DNA of 64,000 bases, from assembly GCF_901000735.1 (NCBI RefSeq), contig NC_081551.1, positions 11,094,281 through 11,158,280 of the forward strand, read 5' to 3'. Below are positions 11,554 to 26,500 of this stretch, one piece after another. The notes under the pieces are model-generated. The model saw only the letters and a list, made by a program, of their open reading frames with translations, made no database searches and was not told where the DNA came from. Positions within the stretch are counted from its first letter, which is position 1. Every line of letters begins with the position of its first letter. Position numbers and translations under genes: made by a program. This DNA is from Corylus avellana. Its lineage: Eukaryota > Streptophyta > Magnoliopsida > Fagales > Betulaceae.

Positions 11554-14500
11554 TTTTTGATAAGAAAAAGAAGGGGGTGGCTCATGCCACCGCCCTTCTG
11601 ACAACATGGGGTGGATGGCTCCCCCCATGGCCGGTTTGAGCGACCCCCACCCCCATGGCTAGTCTTGGGCGTAGTTTGGCCAACCCCAGACTGCTCCAAG
11701 TGATATGATATTGTCCGCTTTGGGCCAAGCCCGCACGGTTTTTATTATTGGATTTACCCCAAAATGTCTCATACCATTTAGATAGAGTATATTCCATATA
11801 AACACATCATCTTTTTCCACACCCAGGCAATGTGGGATGTCACACCATGAGGGTGGTTTGACCGTAGGGGTTGATTGAAACCACCCCCACGACCCTTTGG
11901 GATGGTTTTGGTACCCCCATACTGGCTAAGCCCATTTTGTCTAAAAGGGTGGCTTAAGCCACCTTTTTTTAATGAGGCATGTGGCCACTTGGTAATTTTT
12001 GATTGGTTTGATGTGGATTTCTGTTAATTTTGGGATGGAAGATGGACAGATGAACCATTTCTGTGTTTAGCCATAAGCGAGTTACGATTTATGATACGAA
12101 TTGAAACTGAGGTGGAAAAAAATAAAGTCATTAAACTACAGGGGGTAAAAGGTACTTAGCCCTTTATTTTATTTATTATTATTTTTTAAATATATAATTT
12201 TTACATAGCACACACAAAGATTGTGATATTGGCGATTGTACATGCATGATTAGGATCTCATTCTTGAATTATAGAATTTAGGACGTTTCTTTACATCAAA
12301 GCGTTTGAAAAATGCACCTATTAAAATTGTGGCAAAAAAAAAAAGCTCTCTTCTCTCTCTTCTTTTCCTTCCCGGAGAAGGTGTGGGAGGAATAGTTTTT
12401 TGTTTCAGGCGGGCTGCTGGTGGTGGTGAGATGGGTTTATCAAGAAGTTGGTCGGTGGAATCCAAAGATTTTTAGATGATGGTAATGGATGGCGATACTA
12501 ATTTGATATTCAAGGAGAGAAGCAAGGGTTTAGTGAGGTTCATAAGGCTAGGAAGTAGTGAAGCAGTATGGCTGTTGCACATTTTTGAGGAGTTGATTTC
12601 AGTGAAGGATTCTAGAGTCTTTAGAGATCAATCTAAACCAGGGTACCCTCAAGTGCTAGCCCAGAAATGTTCTAATAGGTATGGCAGTTTTTTGGTGATT
12701 GAAGAATGTGAGGGGAGGGAGAAGTGTAAGGCAGTCATGGTGCCGGAAGGAAAAAATCAGATAGGTTGGAACAAACTTGAGTCTGAACTGCAAATAGCCA
12801 TAAGGTTCCTTGAACCTTATTTGAATCAAAGAAACGATGCAGGGAAGAAGAGGAGAAGCTATACTGAGGTGTTACAATCCACACTGTGCCCGAATGAGGA
12901 ATTATTTGGGCCATCGTTTGAACCTGTCGCTAGGGTGCCCAAATGGCTGTCGGAAGGAAATGCAGGTCCAAGTGAGTTACAGACGAAGAAGTGCAGACAA
13001 GTTTCTGTTCCAGTTAGCTCCGGTCCAGTGACCATCCTCAAGTCTCCCGTGGATTGTCCGGCGATATCAGGTCCAGTAACCATTCTCAAGTCTATGGTGG
13101 GATGTCCGGCGACATCAAAGGGCAAGGAGAAGGATATGGATAATTTGGTGGAAGAAGAAGAGAAACAGAGGTACGCCAAAGATTTTCCGACGATTCTGTC
13201 ATTGGTGCAATATAGTTCTCCGGCCAACCCAGCTCCAGCGACAACTGTTTTGTTGGGTAGCAAAGCTTTGTCTCATGCGATGGCGGTTACGAAGGACTGT
13301 ACTGGAAGGAAGGAATGTTCTGATAATGGATACGTGGTATTTGGAGGTAGCGAATACGACAATCTAAGAAATTTGTTGGAGAAATTACAGCTGGAGATTA
13401 GATGTTGCTTGGAGAGATTGGCATTGGGCAAACGGGCTTCATACGTCAATGGGCCTTCAGAGCTTGGGCCTGCGCAAACCGATACTACAATATTGGAAGA
13501 AGTGAACGTTCAGCCCAACCAGAAGATGGGCGTGAATCATGCAATAGGGGCTGGGCTCAGAAGATTTGGTAAGAAATACAGGAGACTAAGGCCAAGAAGA
13601 GTGAAACAGATTCAAAGGACGAGAAAGATGACCAAACCAGGTGACCCAGGAGCTTCCTCGTCTGTCGCCGGGCATCGTTTTATGATAGGTCAACCTCAGG
13701 TAGGTTCATCGGCAAGATCTAAGTTGGGTATATTGAGAAAAGCTCCGATCAATGTGGGTATGGGGCTGACCGGCATGTTGAATGGTGTGTTATACCTAGG
13801 CCAGCGACATAGGGTGCCGGTGAAGCCTTTGGAGGAAGTGGGTGAGGTGGGGGGCGGCGATAGGGGCTCAAAGCTTCTGGAAACTCCAGCGGCAGGCACT
13901 TCGGCAGTCTCTGAGTATCGGGAGGTGCCGAAAGGGCTGTTCCTGGGTATTTAGGCAGCGAGGGGGATAATCTTGGGGTTGTAGAATCATCGAGAGCAAA
14001 GATTGCCGCTAGCCTATCATCTTTGATAGCATGCGAGATTGAAACTAGAATAGTGGATTTTTCTTCGACTGGGGCAGAGGTGGAGGATGGGAAATATGAT
14101 GGGAGATTGTGTGGATGTTCCTTTAGAAAACCAAGAGGACAGGAATAGTGAATCCCCTAAAGCCAGCATGGAGGTGTCTATTGTTCCTCATTTGATGGAG
14201 AATTCTATTATTCTCAGGGAGTCCAGGTTGACAGGTCTGGAATTGGAAGAATATGAGGTGGAAGAGCACAATCCACTGGCGTGCTGTCCAGCTAAGTGGT
14301 TTTTGGCAAAAAAGGGGTCTAATTCTGTTGATAAATTTCTGAAGCTTGTGGAGGAGTTTAGTCATTATGTGGGGATCTCGTGTGATGGGTATGAAAGGAA
14401 GCTTTTAGAGCTGTTCGTGACTATTATTGCGAGTAATGAAGGAATGGGAATGGGAATGGCCTCAAATACGGGGAAGAAAGGTATGAGAGAACTCAATAAC

Positions 14501-17500
14501 CTTGCGTGCTCCATTAATTATGACAGGAATGCTGGTAGGGGGAGGGCTAAGGAAAGAACTCATAGAGATCTGTCATGAAGCCCAGGATTGTTTCTTGGAA
14601 TGTGAGGGGTTTGAATGAGGGCAATAAGTGCTTGAGGGTGAGGAATATGCTTAGGCAATGGAAGGTAGACATTGTGTGCTTACAGGAGACGAAGATGGAT
14701 TCGATTTCCAGCAGTTTTGTGAATAATTTGTGGGGTTGTGCTAACGTCGATTGGTGCTTCTGGTGGCATTTTGGTGATGTGGGATAGAAGGGTGGTTTTG
14801 AAGATCGAGGTCTATGTGGGGGAGTTCGTTGCAGCCTGTTTATTCAAGAATGTAGAGGATGATTTTACATGGGCTTTTGCGAGGGTTTATGGACCAAATT
14901 TGGATTACTTGAGATGTTTTCTATGGGAAGAGCTGGCTGGCCTTTCTAGTTGGTGGGAGGTGCCATGGGTTATTGGAGGTGATTTTAATGTTACGCACTT
15001 TCCTAGTGAAAGGTCGGGGGGAGCGCGGTTCACTAACGCAATGTCAGAGTTGTCGGACTTCATCTCCGAACAGGGGCTTATGGACATTCCACTTGCAGGA
15101 GGGACTTTTACTTGGTCCAATGCTCATTCTCGGTCTAGAATTGATCGTTTTTTAATCTTTCTAGAATGGGAAGCCAAATATCCTAGCCTGTTTCAGAAGA
15201 GGTTGCTTAGATTGTGCTCGGATCATTTTCTCATCTTGCTTGATTGTGACGGTATGATCGGGGGTAAGAAGCCTTTCAAATTGAGAATATGTGGTTAAAA
15301 GCTGATGGTTTTGTGGAAAAGGTGCAAGCTCGGTGGTCTTCTTACAATTTTTTTGGCACTTCGAGTTTCATTTTGGCACCAAAGCTTAAGATGTTAAAGA
15401 TGGATATCATAAGATGGAATGAGAATGAATTTGGAAATGTGAATGTTATTTGCAAAGAGAAAGCAGAAGAATTGAAGGCCATGGATAGATTGGATGAAGA
15501 AGAGAAGAATAGAAAAAGGGTGATTGTTAGGGAATTGGAGATTGCTCTTTTACAAGAAGAAATTAGTTGGAGACAAAAATCTAGGATCCGTTGGCTCAAG
15601 GATGGTGATAAGTGCACTAAGTTCTTTCATCAGATTGCCAACTCTAATAGAAGATGCAACTCCATTGATTCCTTGTCCATTAATGGTGTCCCTTCTTCTA
15701 ATCAAGACAACATTAGGGATCATGCGGTACATTTCTACAAGTCTTTATTCGTTGAACAATGCAATTGGAGGCCTAGGTTGGACAACCTTACCTTTGATTG
15801 TTTGGGAGCGGGAGAGGCTGATCGGCTAGAATGTTCTTTTGAGGAAAAGGAAGTGTTGGCGGTAGTGAAAGGTATGGATAGAGACAAGGCGCCGGGGCCA
15901 GACGGTTTCTCAATGGCGTTCTTCCAAGATTGTTGGGAAGTGATCAAGGAAGACATTATGGAGAATTTCATACTCGGGGTAAGTTCGAAAAAAGCTTTAA
16001 TGCTACTTTTATTTCTGTTATTCCAAAGATTCCTGGAGCTTTCGAGCTTAAGGAGTTTCGCCCTATTAGCCTTATTAGTGGGATGTATAAGATTATTGCC
16101 ATAGTTCTTGCTAATAGAACGAGGAGGGTGTTGGATAGGGTGATATCAAAGCCTCAGAATGCATTCATTAGAGGAAGACAAATCACGGATTCGGTTCTTA
16201 TAGCAAGTGAATGCCTGGATAGTCGTATCAGTTATGGGGAATCGGGTTCGCTTTGTAAATTGGATGTAGAGAAGGCTTATGATCACATTGACTGGAAATT
16301 TCTTTTGTATTTATTGAGGAGATGTGGATTTGGGGAGAAGTGGTGCTCTTTGAGCAATGTATCTCGACCGCTCGCTTCTCCGTTTTGATCAATGGTACTC
16401 CTGCTGGTTTCTTTAGTAGCTCCCAGGGGTGTGGCAGGGAGATCCATTGTCTCCATTTCTGTTTGTCATGGTTATGTAGGCGTTTAGTAGGATGGTTGCT
16501 GCTGCCACTGAGAATGGTTTCATTTCGGGCTTTTCCGTGGGAAACAGGCCATCGGAGAGGGTCAACATTTCTCATCTCTTGTTTGCAGATGACACGTTGG
16601 TATTTTGTAGGGTGAATCTTGATCAAATTCGTTCTCTTAAAGCCCTTTTGGTTTGTTTCGAAGCTATTTTGGGTCTAAAGGTGAATATGGATAAATCGGC
16701 TTTGGTCCCTGTAGGTGATGTGGATAATATGGAAGAATTGGGCAGTGTTTTGGGTTGTGAGATGGAGTCGTTGCCTTTGAAATACCTGGGACTCCCCTTG
16801 GGTGCTCGCTTTAAGGCAAAATCTATCTGGGATGACATTTTGGAAAAGATTGATCGGAGGTTGGTGAGCTAGAAAAGAATGTATCTTTCCAAGGGAGGTA
16901 GGGTCACTCTTATAAAGAGCACTCTCTCTAATCTTCCTACTTATTTCCTTTCCCTCTTCCCTATTCCTGTCTCGGTGGCTAAGCGTATAGAGAAGTTCCA
17001 ATGTGATTTTCTATGGGGAGGTTTAAATGATGAATTCAAATATCATTTGGTTAAATGGGATAAGATTTGCTCTCCTATTTCCGAAGGAGGTTTAGGGATC
17101 AGGAAATTGAGATTGTTCAACCAAGCTTTGTTAGGGAAGTGGCTATGGCGTAATGGGCATGAGAGAAGGGCTTGGTGGCGAATGGTCGTGGATGCCAAAT
17201 ATGGATCCGAATGGGGGGGTTGGCATTCTATCAATATATCGGGGTCTCATGGGGTGGGCCTTTGGAGGTATATTAGTAGGGGGTGGCGGATGTTGTCTAG
17301 CCATACAAGATTTGATCTAGGAGATGGTTCCAAAATCAAATTTTGGGATGACGTTTGGTGCGGAGAAGCGTGTCATAAGGTTGTTTTTCCTGGTCTTTAC
17401 ACCATTGCTAATGCTAAAGACGCATCTATTGCTGGCAACTTGGATCTCATGGGGGGAGCTCTTCAATGGAATGTTAGCTTTTCTCGGTTGATTCATGATT

Positions 17501-20500
17501 GGGAATTAGAAGTGCTAGCCTCATTCTATACTTTGTTATACTCTCATAAAATGAATAGGGAAGGCGAGGATAAAATGTGGTGGATTCCGTCCAGTAAAGG
17601 GAAGTTCAATGTTCGCTCCTACTATAATGCCTTGGCTAGTATTGAGGCTAGTCATTTCCCTTGAAAGAGTATTTGGCGCACCAAGGCACCCTCGAGAGTG
17701 GCCTTCTTTACTTGGACGGCGGTGCTAGGGAAGATTCTCACAATCGATAATCTTCAGAAAAGGAATCTCATTGTGATCAATAGATGTGGTTTGTGCAAAT
17801 TGGATGGGGAAACGATTGATCATCTTCTCCATTGTGAGATTGCTCGCTCTCTATGGGATGCTATTTTTAGCCGATTTGGATTATCATGGGTCATGCCTCA
17901 AAAGGTGGTGGATTTGTTCGCTTGTTGGTCGTCGGGAGGGCGTTCACAAAGTGCCGTTGTGTGGAAAATGGCTCCCCTTTGCATAGTATGATGTTTATGA
18001 TTAGAAATGAATGCGAGATGCTTTGAGGATTCTGAGAGATCTTTGGAGGACCTCAAGGCATTTTTCTTCTACACGCTTTTCACTTGGACAGCAGCTTGGC
18101 TTGCTCCTTTAGTGATTAGTTATTTTGACTTCCTTGTTTTTTTTTCTTCTCCTAATTAGGCGTTTTCTCTTGTATATTCCTTGTGTACTTGGGTTTTGGG
18201 TTGCGCCCCTTTGCGCTTTTGATATATAATCTTTACTTATCAAAAAAAAAAAAATTGTGGCATATTATCGATGTAGTCAAAAATATTTTTTTTCTCGAAA
18301 AAGCTTGTTCTTCACTTTTGTAGAAACACTTTTTCTTTAGAAAACCAAAAGACAATTGTTTGCTCAAAGCTTTTTTACAACATAGAGAGCAAGAACCTGA
18401 TAAAAATATACTCAATTCTCAAATTTAACATGCCACCTTTTTAATATGTAGCATTTTTCAAGCGTTTCAATGTAAAGAAACAGCCTAAATTTTGTAATTT
18501 GAGAATTTACAATTTCTTTGTAAAGGATTCTGATCTGTGCATGCATCCCTTGTGCACAGTTCTCAGGAGCTTGTATATTTTATTTTTATATTAGTCATGC
18601 AGATATTAAAAAAAATTAGTCATGCAGATATTAGTGTATGATCTCTTAATTTATGTTTCACTGCAGTCAGATTTGAAACTCAAGAAGTTTTTGCACATAA
18701 TTGAGAACTCACCAGTGTACCCTGTTATATATGACCATAACAGGTATGATGGTCTGTTGATGTTTATGCAATTATAAGGATTCTTAGCTCTTTTACCAGC
18801 CAATTTATTTAAATTGTTGTTATGTCTTATTTCTTCTATCAATTTCCTTTTTTTTTTTTTTTTGGGAAGTATGGAGCTTCTTTGCTTTGAAGATGTTGAG
18901 CTCACACTGTTCATTTTAGTCTGAGTGTATGCTTGAATAACGCCATTGTCTCTATTGAGTTTTGACAGAAAAAGATCTTTTAGCCTTTGTACATCTGTTC
19001 TTAATTTCTTTTAGAAAACTGTATTGGGAACACAAAAGGCTCATTTGGCAACACTTTTTAGGATAGCTTTTGGCTTTTTTAGCAAATAAATAGAAGTATT
19101 AACAAACAACTCCAATTACAAGATACTCACAAACTGCTTTCACCTTTATGTCACATCACAACTAAAAAGCAAAAAACACCCTCTAAAATATTTTACCTAA
19201 AGAGTCCAAATTTTTTATGTCTTCTTGATGTTCTAATATGTTTATTTCCTTTTTTTTCTTCCCCTGAAAATTCTATTTGTTTAATGCAGAACTGTTTTGT
19301 CTTTACCCCCCATTATCAATAGTGCACACTCAGCAATCACTCTAAAGACAAAGAATGTATTCATTGAATGCACTGCCACTGATCTAACAAAAGCCAAGAT
19401 TGTTTTGAACACAGTGGTGGGTACTCTAGAAGTTCAACATGTTGTGGATGCTATTTCTTATTTGTAGTAGATAAATAAATGAATGGTTTTCCTCTATTCT
19501 TCTAGGTGACAACCTTTTCAGAATATTGTGAAAGAAAGTTTGAAATTGAACCAGTTGAAGTGATATATTCTGATGGGAAGTCGTATACTTATCCTGAATT
19601 ATCTGTCTACAATATGGGGGTTTCTCTATCTTATATTACGGGTGCAATTGGAGTCCCCTTGGAGGCTGAGAAGGTATTACAATTTCTGTTATATTATGTC
19701 TCATTCTTGATTCATGAAACCTAAATGTGTCATTCAAGATGGTGGTCATGGTTGTTGTTTTTGTTTGGGTGTGTGTGTATGCGCGTATTTATTTATTTTG
19801 TTAAAATTTATGGGTGGGGCTGGTGGCGTTTTATTGTTTCACTCCTGTTCTTTATGCTGTCTTTATTTGTTTGGTCTTGATATGTTTTGCCAATTGGCAG
19901 ATTATATCTGTATATTTTCTGTTTGATTCTTGTATATGTATATGTTCCTAACTTGGATTGGGCTATTGTATATGTTCCTAACTTTCCCTCCGGAAATCTG
20001 GTAGATCTGATTTGTTTTCTAGACTGTAGTAGCAACTAGGTCCTTGGCTCTGTTGTATACTCTTTTGTGTGTGAGGGCTTTGCCCTTTTTTTTTTTTTTT
20101 TCAATAAAATTGTAATTATTCATCAAAAAAAAAAAGAATCCTCTCATCCTGGTAGTCTTGATTCAATTTGAGTTGTCCTACTGCTTCATAGTTGCTGGGC
20201 TCCTTTGAAGGTATTCTCTACTTGCTTATGGGAATTATGTTCATCCAATTATAACTCTAGTAAAAGGAAAAGTTTTGATGAGGTTTAACCATTAATTTTA
20301 TGGATGGTGCCAAGGCAAGCCAAGTATCAACTTACTCGAGCACTATTCAGTCAGAAATTTATAGAGCTTGAGCTTGCCTTAAGCCAGATCTGTTTGTGCT
20401 ATACATGTAGTGTAGTGGTTGAGCCTATCCCAAATTGAGCTTGAGGACAGCTTCTTGAGCTTAATCTATATAAAAAGTTTTCACGTTATGGTTCAGAAGT

Positions 20501-23500
20501 CAAGCAGTCAATAGCCAATAAATAGTGTACTTAATTTCTTATCAGTTTGATTGCTGAGAACAATATATGCCCTGGTGGACTCACATTGCATGCCTAATGG
20601 GCAAAGAAAGAAATAAGAGGTCTTTTCATAGGGTTCAAACTAACAATACTGAAGCATAGTGTAAGTGCGAGAGTGGCAGCGTCTGCATATATTTGGCAGG
20701 ATGTGAAGGTTAGAAAAATCATTGGTAGATAATGCTGTGTCAACAAAAAAGATAATGTTTCTATTTGATGTAAGTTTAAGGTGTCAAAAGTTTGAAATTA
20801 GGAGTAGAATAAGTGGAAAACTGAATCTGGTTGTGAATTGTAATTTCTGGAATATGTGAAGATATTGAAAGAAGGAAGATGTGCGCTAAGTGAGAAGAAA
20901 AAAAGGAAGTAGAGGAAAGAACCACAGGGCAATAATGCCTTCAACAAACCATAACACTTAAAATTGACTATTCAAAGTCAATTTTTGTTCTTAAAAAGTC
21001 AGATTCTATGTGGATACTAAGAGATATAGACTTGGACTAATAAACCAAGCTTATGGCAGTATATCCAGTCCCAGTAACACTAACTTGGTTCACTGTCTCT
21101 GATCTTTCTTTTTATATTCTTCTCAGTAATTTGTTTCCTATAACTGCAAGTTTTTACAACTGATCAACATATAATTAATAACAAAATTCTTCCTTTGAAA
21201 TGGCTAACTATGTTTGGTAGCCGGGAAGAAGTAGAAGGGTTGGAGAGGGGAGGAGAAGGGAAAGGATTCCAGAGAGAGGTGTCCACCTCTCCTGCATGTT
21301 GTTTGGTTGACAGGGGAAGGAATGATGTAAGGGGAAATGCTTGATGAGGATACAACCAAAATTTATTCCCTCATATCCCGCTTTTCTTTTTTCAGAAAAG
21401 AAGCTCTACTTGGGGACACCCTATGCTTTTAATGATATCTTGATTATTTATCAAAAAAAGAAAAGAAAAGCTCTCCCCCCTCTGCTTTCCAATCCGTCCA
21501 ATTGTAGATGGATTGGAAATGGTGGGGTCCATGGGATTTATCCTCTCCATTCACATTCCCCCTAATCAAACTGAGGGACTCTTTCCCGCCTCTCTCTCTT
21601 CTTCCTCCCACCCTATTAGGCCCCCACTCTCCCTTCAAACAAACATAGAATTAGATTAGCGGTCTTATACACAGGCTATCACGTTGCAATGTAGACCCTT
21701 TATATTTGTTTATTTTAGTGAAAATAACTGAAGCATATGTAAGGGCTTGGCTGCTTTTTTTTCTTTTCTTTTTTGGCATTGGCTTCTCACTTTCTTGACC
21801 TATCCTTCAGGTCACGAGTTTGTTAAATCGGATGCAATTGCATGCTGAGCAGTCTGTATCAGGTGATAGATCCACTATTAATGTATCTGTACCCCCTACT
21901 AGAAGTGATGTTCTTCATCCATGTGATGTTATGGAGGTATTGATAGTACTAAACCTGGTCATTTTACTAATTTGCCTTTCTTCACCGAACATGTTTGGAT
22001 TGTCACTTGTATTTTTATTGACAACGAATGTTTTTTATTGCTTAGGATGTTGCTATTGCTTATGGCTACAACAATATTAAGGATATTGCAGTTGCTAAGG
22101 GTTACAATATTTCGAAGGGAAGGGCTGTGTCTTTGAAGCCATTGCGCTTGGAAGAGTTTAGTCATCTTATCAGATTGGAGGTATAGAGCAGAGAATCCTC
22201 ATGTATATTCAAGCGAAAAAAATCAGACTGTTGTGACTTTTTCTTGATTATTACTTCTATTTGTTTAAGTTTTGCTCTTTTCTATTTTCCTGTTAGATGG
22301 CAATGTGCGGGTTTACAGAAGTCTTGTCATTTATTTTGTGCTCGCTTGGTGATAATTTTGCAATGATAAATCATGAAGATGACGGATCAACTGCAGTGAT
22401 TATTGAAAATCCTCGTTCCTCTGAAAATGAGGTTTGTATCCTGAATCTTGTGTGCTTTAGTTATACTCACTGTAGGATTTTTTTTCCCCTCTTATCGGTA
22501 ATTTTATGGAAGGGTTTGAACCTTGTATATGATTGTTGTAACTCCTATCAATTTGTTTCTTCGTTTTCAACTGTTTTCTTTTCATATGTTTCTTTACTCA
22601 GTTTACGTTCTCTTGAGTTTGTCCTTAAGTCTCTCTCTGTGACATGTTCACTTTCTCTTACTTCTTTTTGAAAGGTTCTCCTTTCCTGTCCTTACAATTA
22701 TTCTTTTTATTCTCTTTGTTTTGAATGAAGACTTAAAACTCATTTCATGAACTCGTGCATTTCTTTTAGAACCCTGCTATATTTTTGTCATATTTCTTCC
22801 CTTGTCCCTTTTTGTTTTTTTGTTTTTGTTTTTGTTTTTACTGTTTGTGTAGCTTATTGTTGATTGGTTAGATGTTCCTTCTTGAGTTCTACATCCGACC
22901 TTCGTTTACTATATTGAAGCACAAAATTCATAAAGATTGATTCTTTTTTCGATAAAAATTGTTTATCTTTACACCATCTTTTGTTAAAGGCACCATTGGA
23001 TGTGATTTTCCAATGGATTTTCATCTTTCATTAATGGTAATTTTTTGATATAGAGAGTAATAGCTCTGCTTGGTCACAGTTCAAGAGTTCTTGTTTAGGC
23101 AGTTCTTATCATCCATGCATAATGTTTTGATCTAAGATTTCAATTGTTCCATGTTTCAGCAGTAGTATATTGTTCCACGAACCTTTCGTGCTATTTATGC
23201 ATTCCATATGTACAAGCTAATTGGGGCTCGTAGCTAACCTTTCCACACAACTCTTCAAATTAGAGCTTTTGTTAAATATTTTATTTAGAAACGTTTTTCT
23301 TTGTGTGTGGCATGGTTTTCTATGCCCAACCAATACAATATTATGATTCATCACATGCACGACATTGACATGTGTGCCAAGTACTTCTTTGTGCAGAATT
23401 GAATAAGGAGTTGTTCATGCCAACTTAGGCTCCTTTTGTTTCGGAGTAAAATGATTTTTGGAAAATATTTTCCATATTTTCGGGTGTTTGGTGCGATGAA

Positions 23501-26500
23501 AAATAATAGTCTAATGGAAAATATTTTTGGTTTGACCGAAAAGCCTCTTTAATTTTTGAAAAATGGTTTTCATTTTTTAAAACCGTAAACCATTGTTTGA
23601 GTTTGAGTATCTCATTCTCAAATCGACAAACCTAGCTGGGATGTCATTGGAACCCCGCTAGGACTTTACTCAACCATTGGAACCCGGTCAGGACCACATT
23701 GGGACCTGATTGAGACCCTGTCGGGTCCATGTTGGGACACGATCGGGACCACGCCGATACTTTGTTGAGACTTGATCGGGACACTGTTGGGACCCGGTTA
23801 AGACACCGCCGGGACCCGACCGAGACATTGGTAGGACCTGGTTAAGGCCCAGTTGGGACCTGACCTAGATCTCGTCAGGACCCCGTAGGGACTCAGTCGG
23901 GACTCACTGAGACGTTGCTGGGACCCAATTAGGACGATTAGAACTTGTTGGGACAGTGTCGGGACCCTACCGGGACACCGCCAAGACCCTGTTGGGACCA
24001 TGCAGAGACTCAACTGAGACATCGCTAGGACTCGGTCGGGATCTGACCAGGTGATTGCCGGGACCCCGCTTGGACATGGTCGGGACTAGTGAGACCCGAC
24101 CAGGCCACCGTCCGGACCTAGTAGGGACATTTTTGTAATTTAAAGTTTAATTTGATTGAATATATATATATATATAAATTGTGATTTCCGGAATGCGCCA
24201 ATCACCGGAAAATGTTTCGAATAAATCTTAGTAATGAATGGTGTGTAAGCAGAATTGAGTTGTTTGGTTAGCAAGATGGTCTGTGTCATTGCTATTGAAG
24301 TTGCTCTCCTGATTTGCAACCCCATGAATTTCCATTTTGTCATTGAAGTGCATGTATCTGTTTTTTTTTTTTTTTAAACCAATTTAAGTTTAGTACCTTG
24401 AAGTGTGTCTAGGCTTAATATTTTGTCTACCTACATTTCTAAGGTGCGTGTTTGCTCCCTCTTAGTTTATGTGATTGTAGCTGGCTGTTCTTATTTTTAT
24501 CTTATGTCATTCTCTTGAAATCTCTAATGTGCACACTAAACATAAAAAAAAGAACACATGATGCATATTTTAGAAAAGAACTTTGAAGGAGATTAAGTCT
24601 TTATTTTTCAACACTTTGTATCTTTGAACAACTGCTATGTTTCTCTTGTGTGATTAGTTACCATGCTTTTTCTTATTCTTTTTGCCTCTGTTAGTTAGTT
24701 GGCTTCTCTTATATACTTTCTATGTGCATGGGGATGCTTTACGCCTTTAATGAAATCTTGATTACTTATAAAAAAAAAATTATTCTTTTTTTTTTCTGAA
24801 GATACTTATAAAAAAAAAAATTATTATTATTATTTTTTTCTCCGTTTACTTTTCTGAAGTTTTGACGCATTTCTCCATTTCCACAGACCGCTCGTACCAA
24901 TCTTATGTCTGGTATATTGAAAACTGTTGGACAGAACAAAGCCCATCCAAAGCCCATAAAGGTACAACATAGTTCTTCAATAGACCATTTATTTTTTTGT
25001 GGGTGAGTCTGCCTGTCTCTCTGTTATTAGATAATAATATTTATCTTCTATTAGGTTTACTATGTCTAAGGTGTGCATAGTATTTAATTCAGTTTGGTCA
25101 TTATTATTAGTTGCAGTGCTCTCGTGGAGGCTTATGTTGTTTCATTGTGTCATAAACAGAACAACCCAAGTATAGAGAGAGTATGCAAGAGAGACAGACA
25201 CTCACTTAGGTGGAGAAAAAAGAACACAAGTCAAAAAATTCCAGAAATTAGAAAAGCTGGAATTACTTGTAGCAGTCATCCACCCATAAAGGGTTTTGAA
25301 CACGATAATTTTAAACTCTACCTCTGTTCTCACGCTCTTTAAAGTTTCGGGAGTTGTGTTCTCGCCAAATGCACCACATCTCACAAGGGGGGGAGTGGGG
25401 GCAAGTTTCAAGCTTCCAAATTGCAGTGACTACCAAACTGGCTTTTTAACTCGCCAATAACTCCTCCACCCATTGGGGCATTACCCGCTTTTAGGTCTAA
25501 TCATTTATTTATTTATTTCTTATTGCATTAGAGTGGCGAACATGCTTAGATAGCTTATAGTGTTGCAATTACCCCACAAAGTTAAAAAACTATCATATCG
25601 AACTTCCAATTTTTTGCAATGTGACCTATCCTTAAGTTTTTCCGTTAAATATTGTCAAAATTACCAAAATACCCTCATTTGTTTTTGAAAAATAAAATGC
25701 AAAGATTCAGGCGTTGATCAAGATTTAATGAAATCTTCAAAAATACCCATGCTTGAATTTTTACAATTTTTTTTTTTAATTTTTTATTTAGGTATTTGGG
25801 AATTTTAATAGGATTTAACAGAAAAACCTAACAGATGGATGTCATTGCAAAAAATCATAAGCTTGATATACTAAATTGAGAATTTTTGAACTTTGTGGGA
25901 GTGATTGAAAATGATGGAAGTTCGGGGGGGGGAGGTGGTTAAGTGAAGTTTCCCCATCTTTTATTAGTTAATACCTTCAATTAATAGATTAGTATTAAAT
26001 TATTTCTAGTGATTTTTCTTGCAGATTTAAGTCTATGATGTCTTTTGATAGTTATCTTTTACTTTTGGTCTCTATTTTATGGATTTGTTGTGAAGGAGAG
26101 ATGGAACTCGTGGGAAACTTTTTTCAATAAGCTCTATCTTTGCACACTATTTTTTTTTTTTTTTTTGATAAGTAAAAACCAATCCTATTAATAGCGTAAG
26201 GCGCCACCAGGAGTATACAATAGGATTACCTAACTAGAAAAGGAAAAACGTACAAGGAAATCATCATAGTTAATCGACACTGGGAAGATATACGCAACAG
26301 TCCAAAGATACAAAGCATGAAAACAAGAGAATAATATATCCTCCAAGGACCTCTCCAAGTCCTCAAAGCACCTATTATTTCTCTCCCTCCATAAACACCA
26401 AAAAAGGCAAGTAGGCACCATCTTCCTAACCGTAGCACTCCCCCTCCTCCCCAAAGACCCCCAATAGGCGAGTAAATCGAAAACCCGTCTCGGCATCATC

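Larger units (their letters stand above)
12335..18250 (+). mobile_element. LINE D, near full length, with target duplication
   Basis: A 5.9 kb + strand LINE with ORF1 and ORF2. The 12-bp direct repeat AAAATTGTGGCA flanks it at 12323-12334 and 18251-18262, which fixes both borders. It begins with an A run and CT-rich leader (12335-12370), and ends with GGGTTGCGCCCCTTTGCGC, then TTACTTATC and poly-A. It sits inside an older inverted-repeat element in the first giant intron. It is more diverged from LINE A and B/C and has several frame breaks. Confidence 0.92.

Noticed and set aside
10597..11628. A complete ORF1 starting at 11628
   Set aside because: The frame passes through a 30-base homopolymer and foldback sequence, so the start and the Lys run are fortuitous; ORF1 is 5' truncated.
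23798..24022. Ser/Arg-rich ORF on the minus strand
   Set aside because: It is produced by the GGGACC minisatellite.
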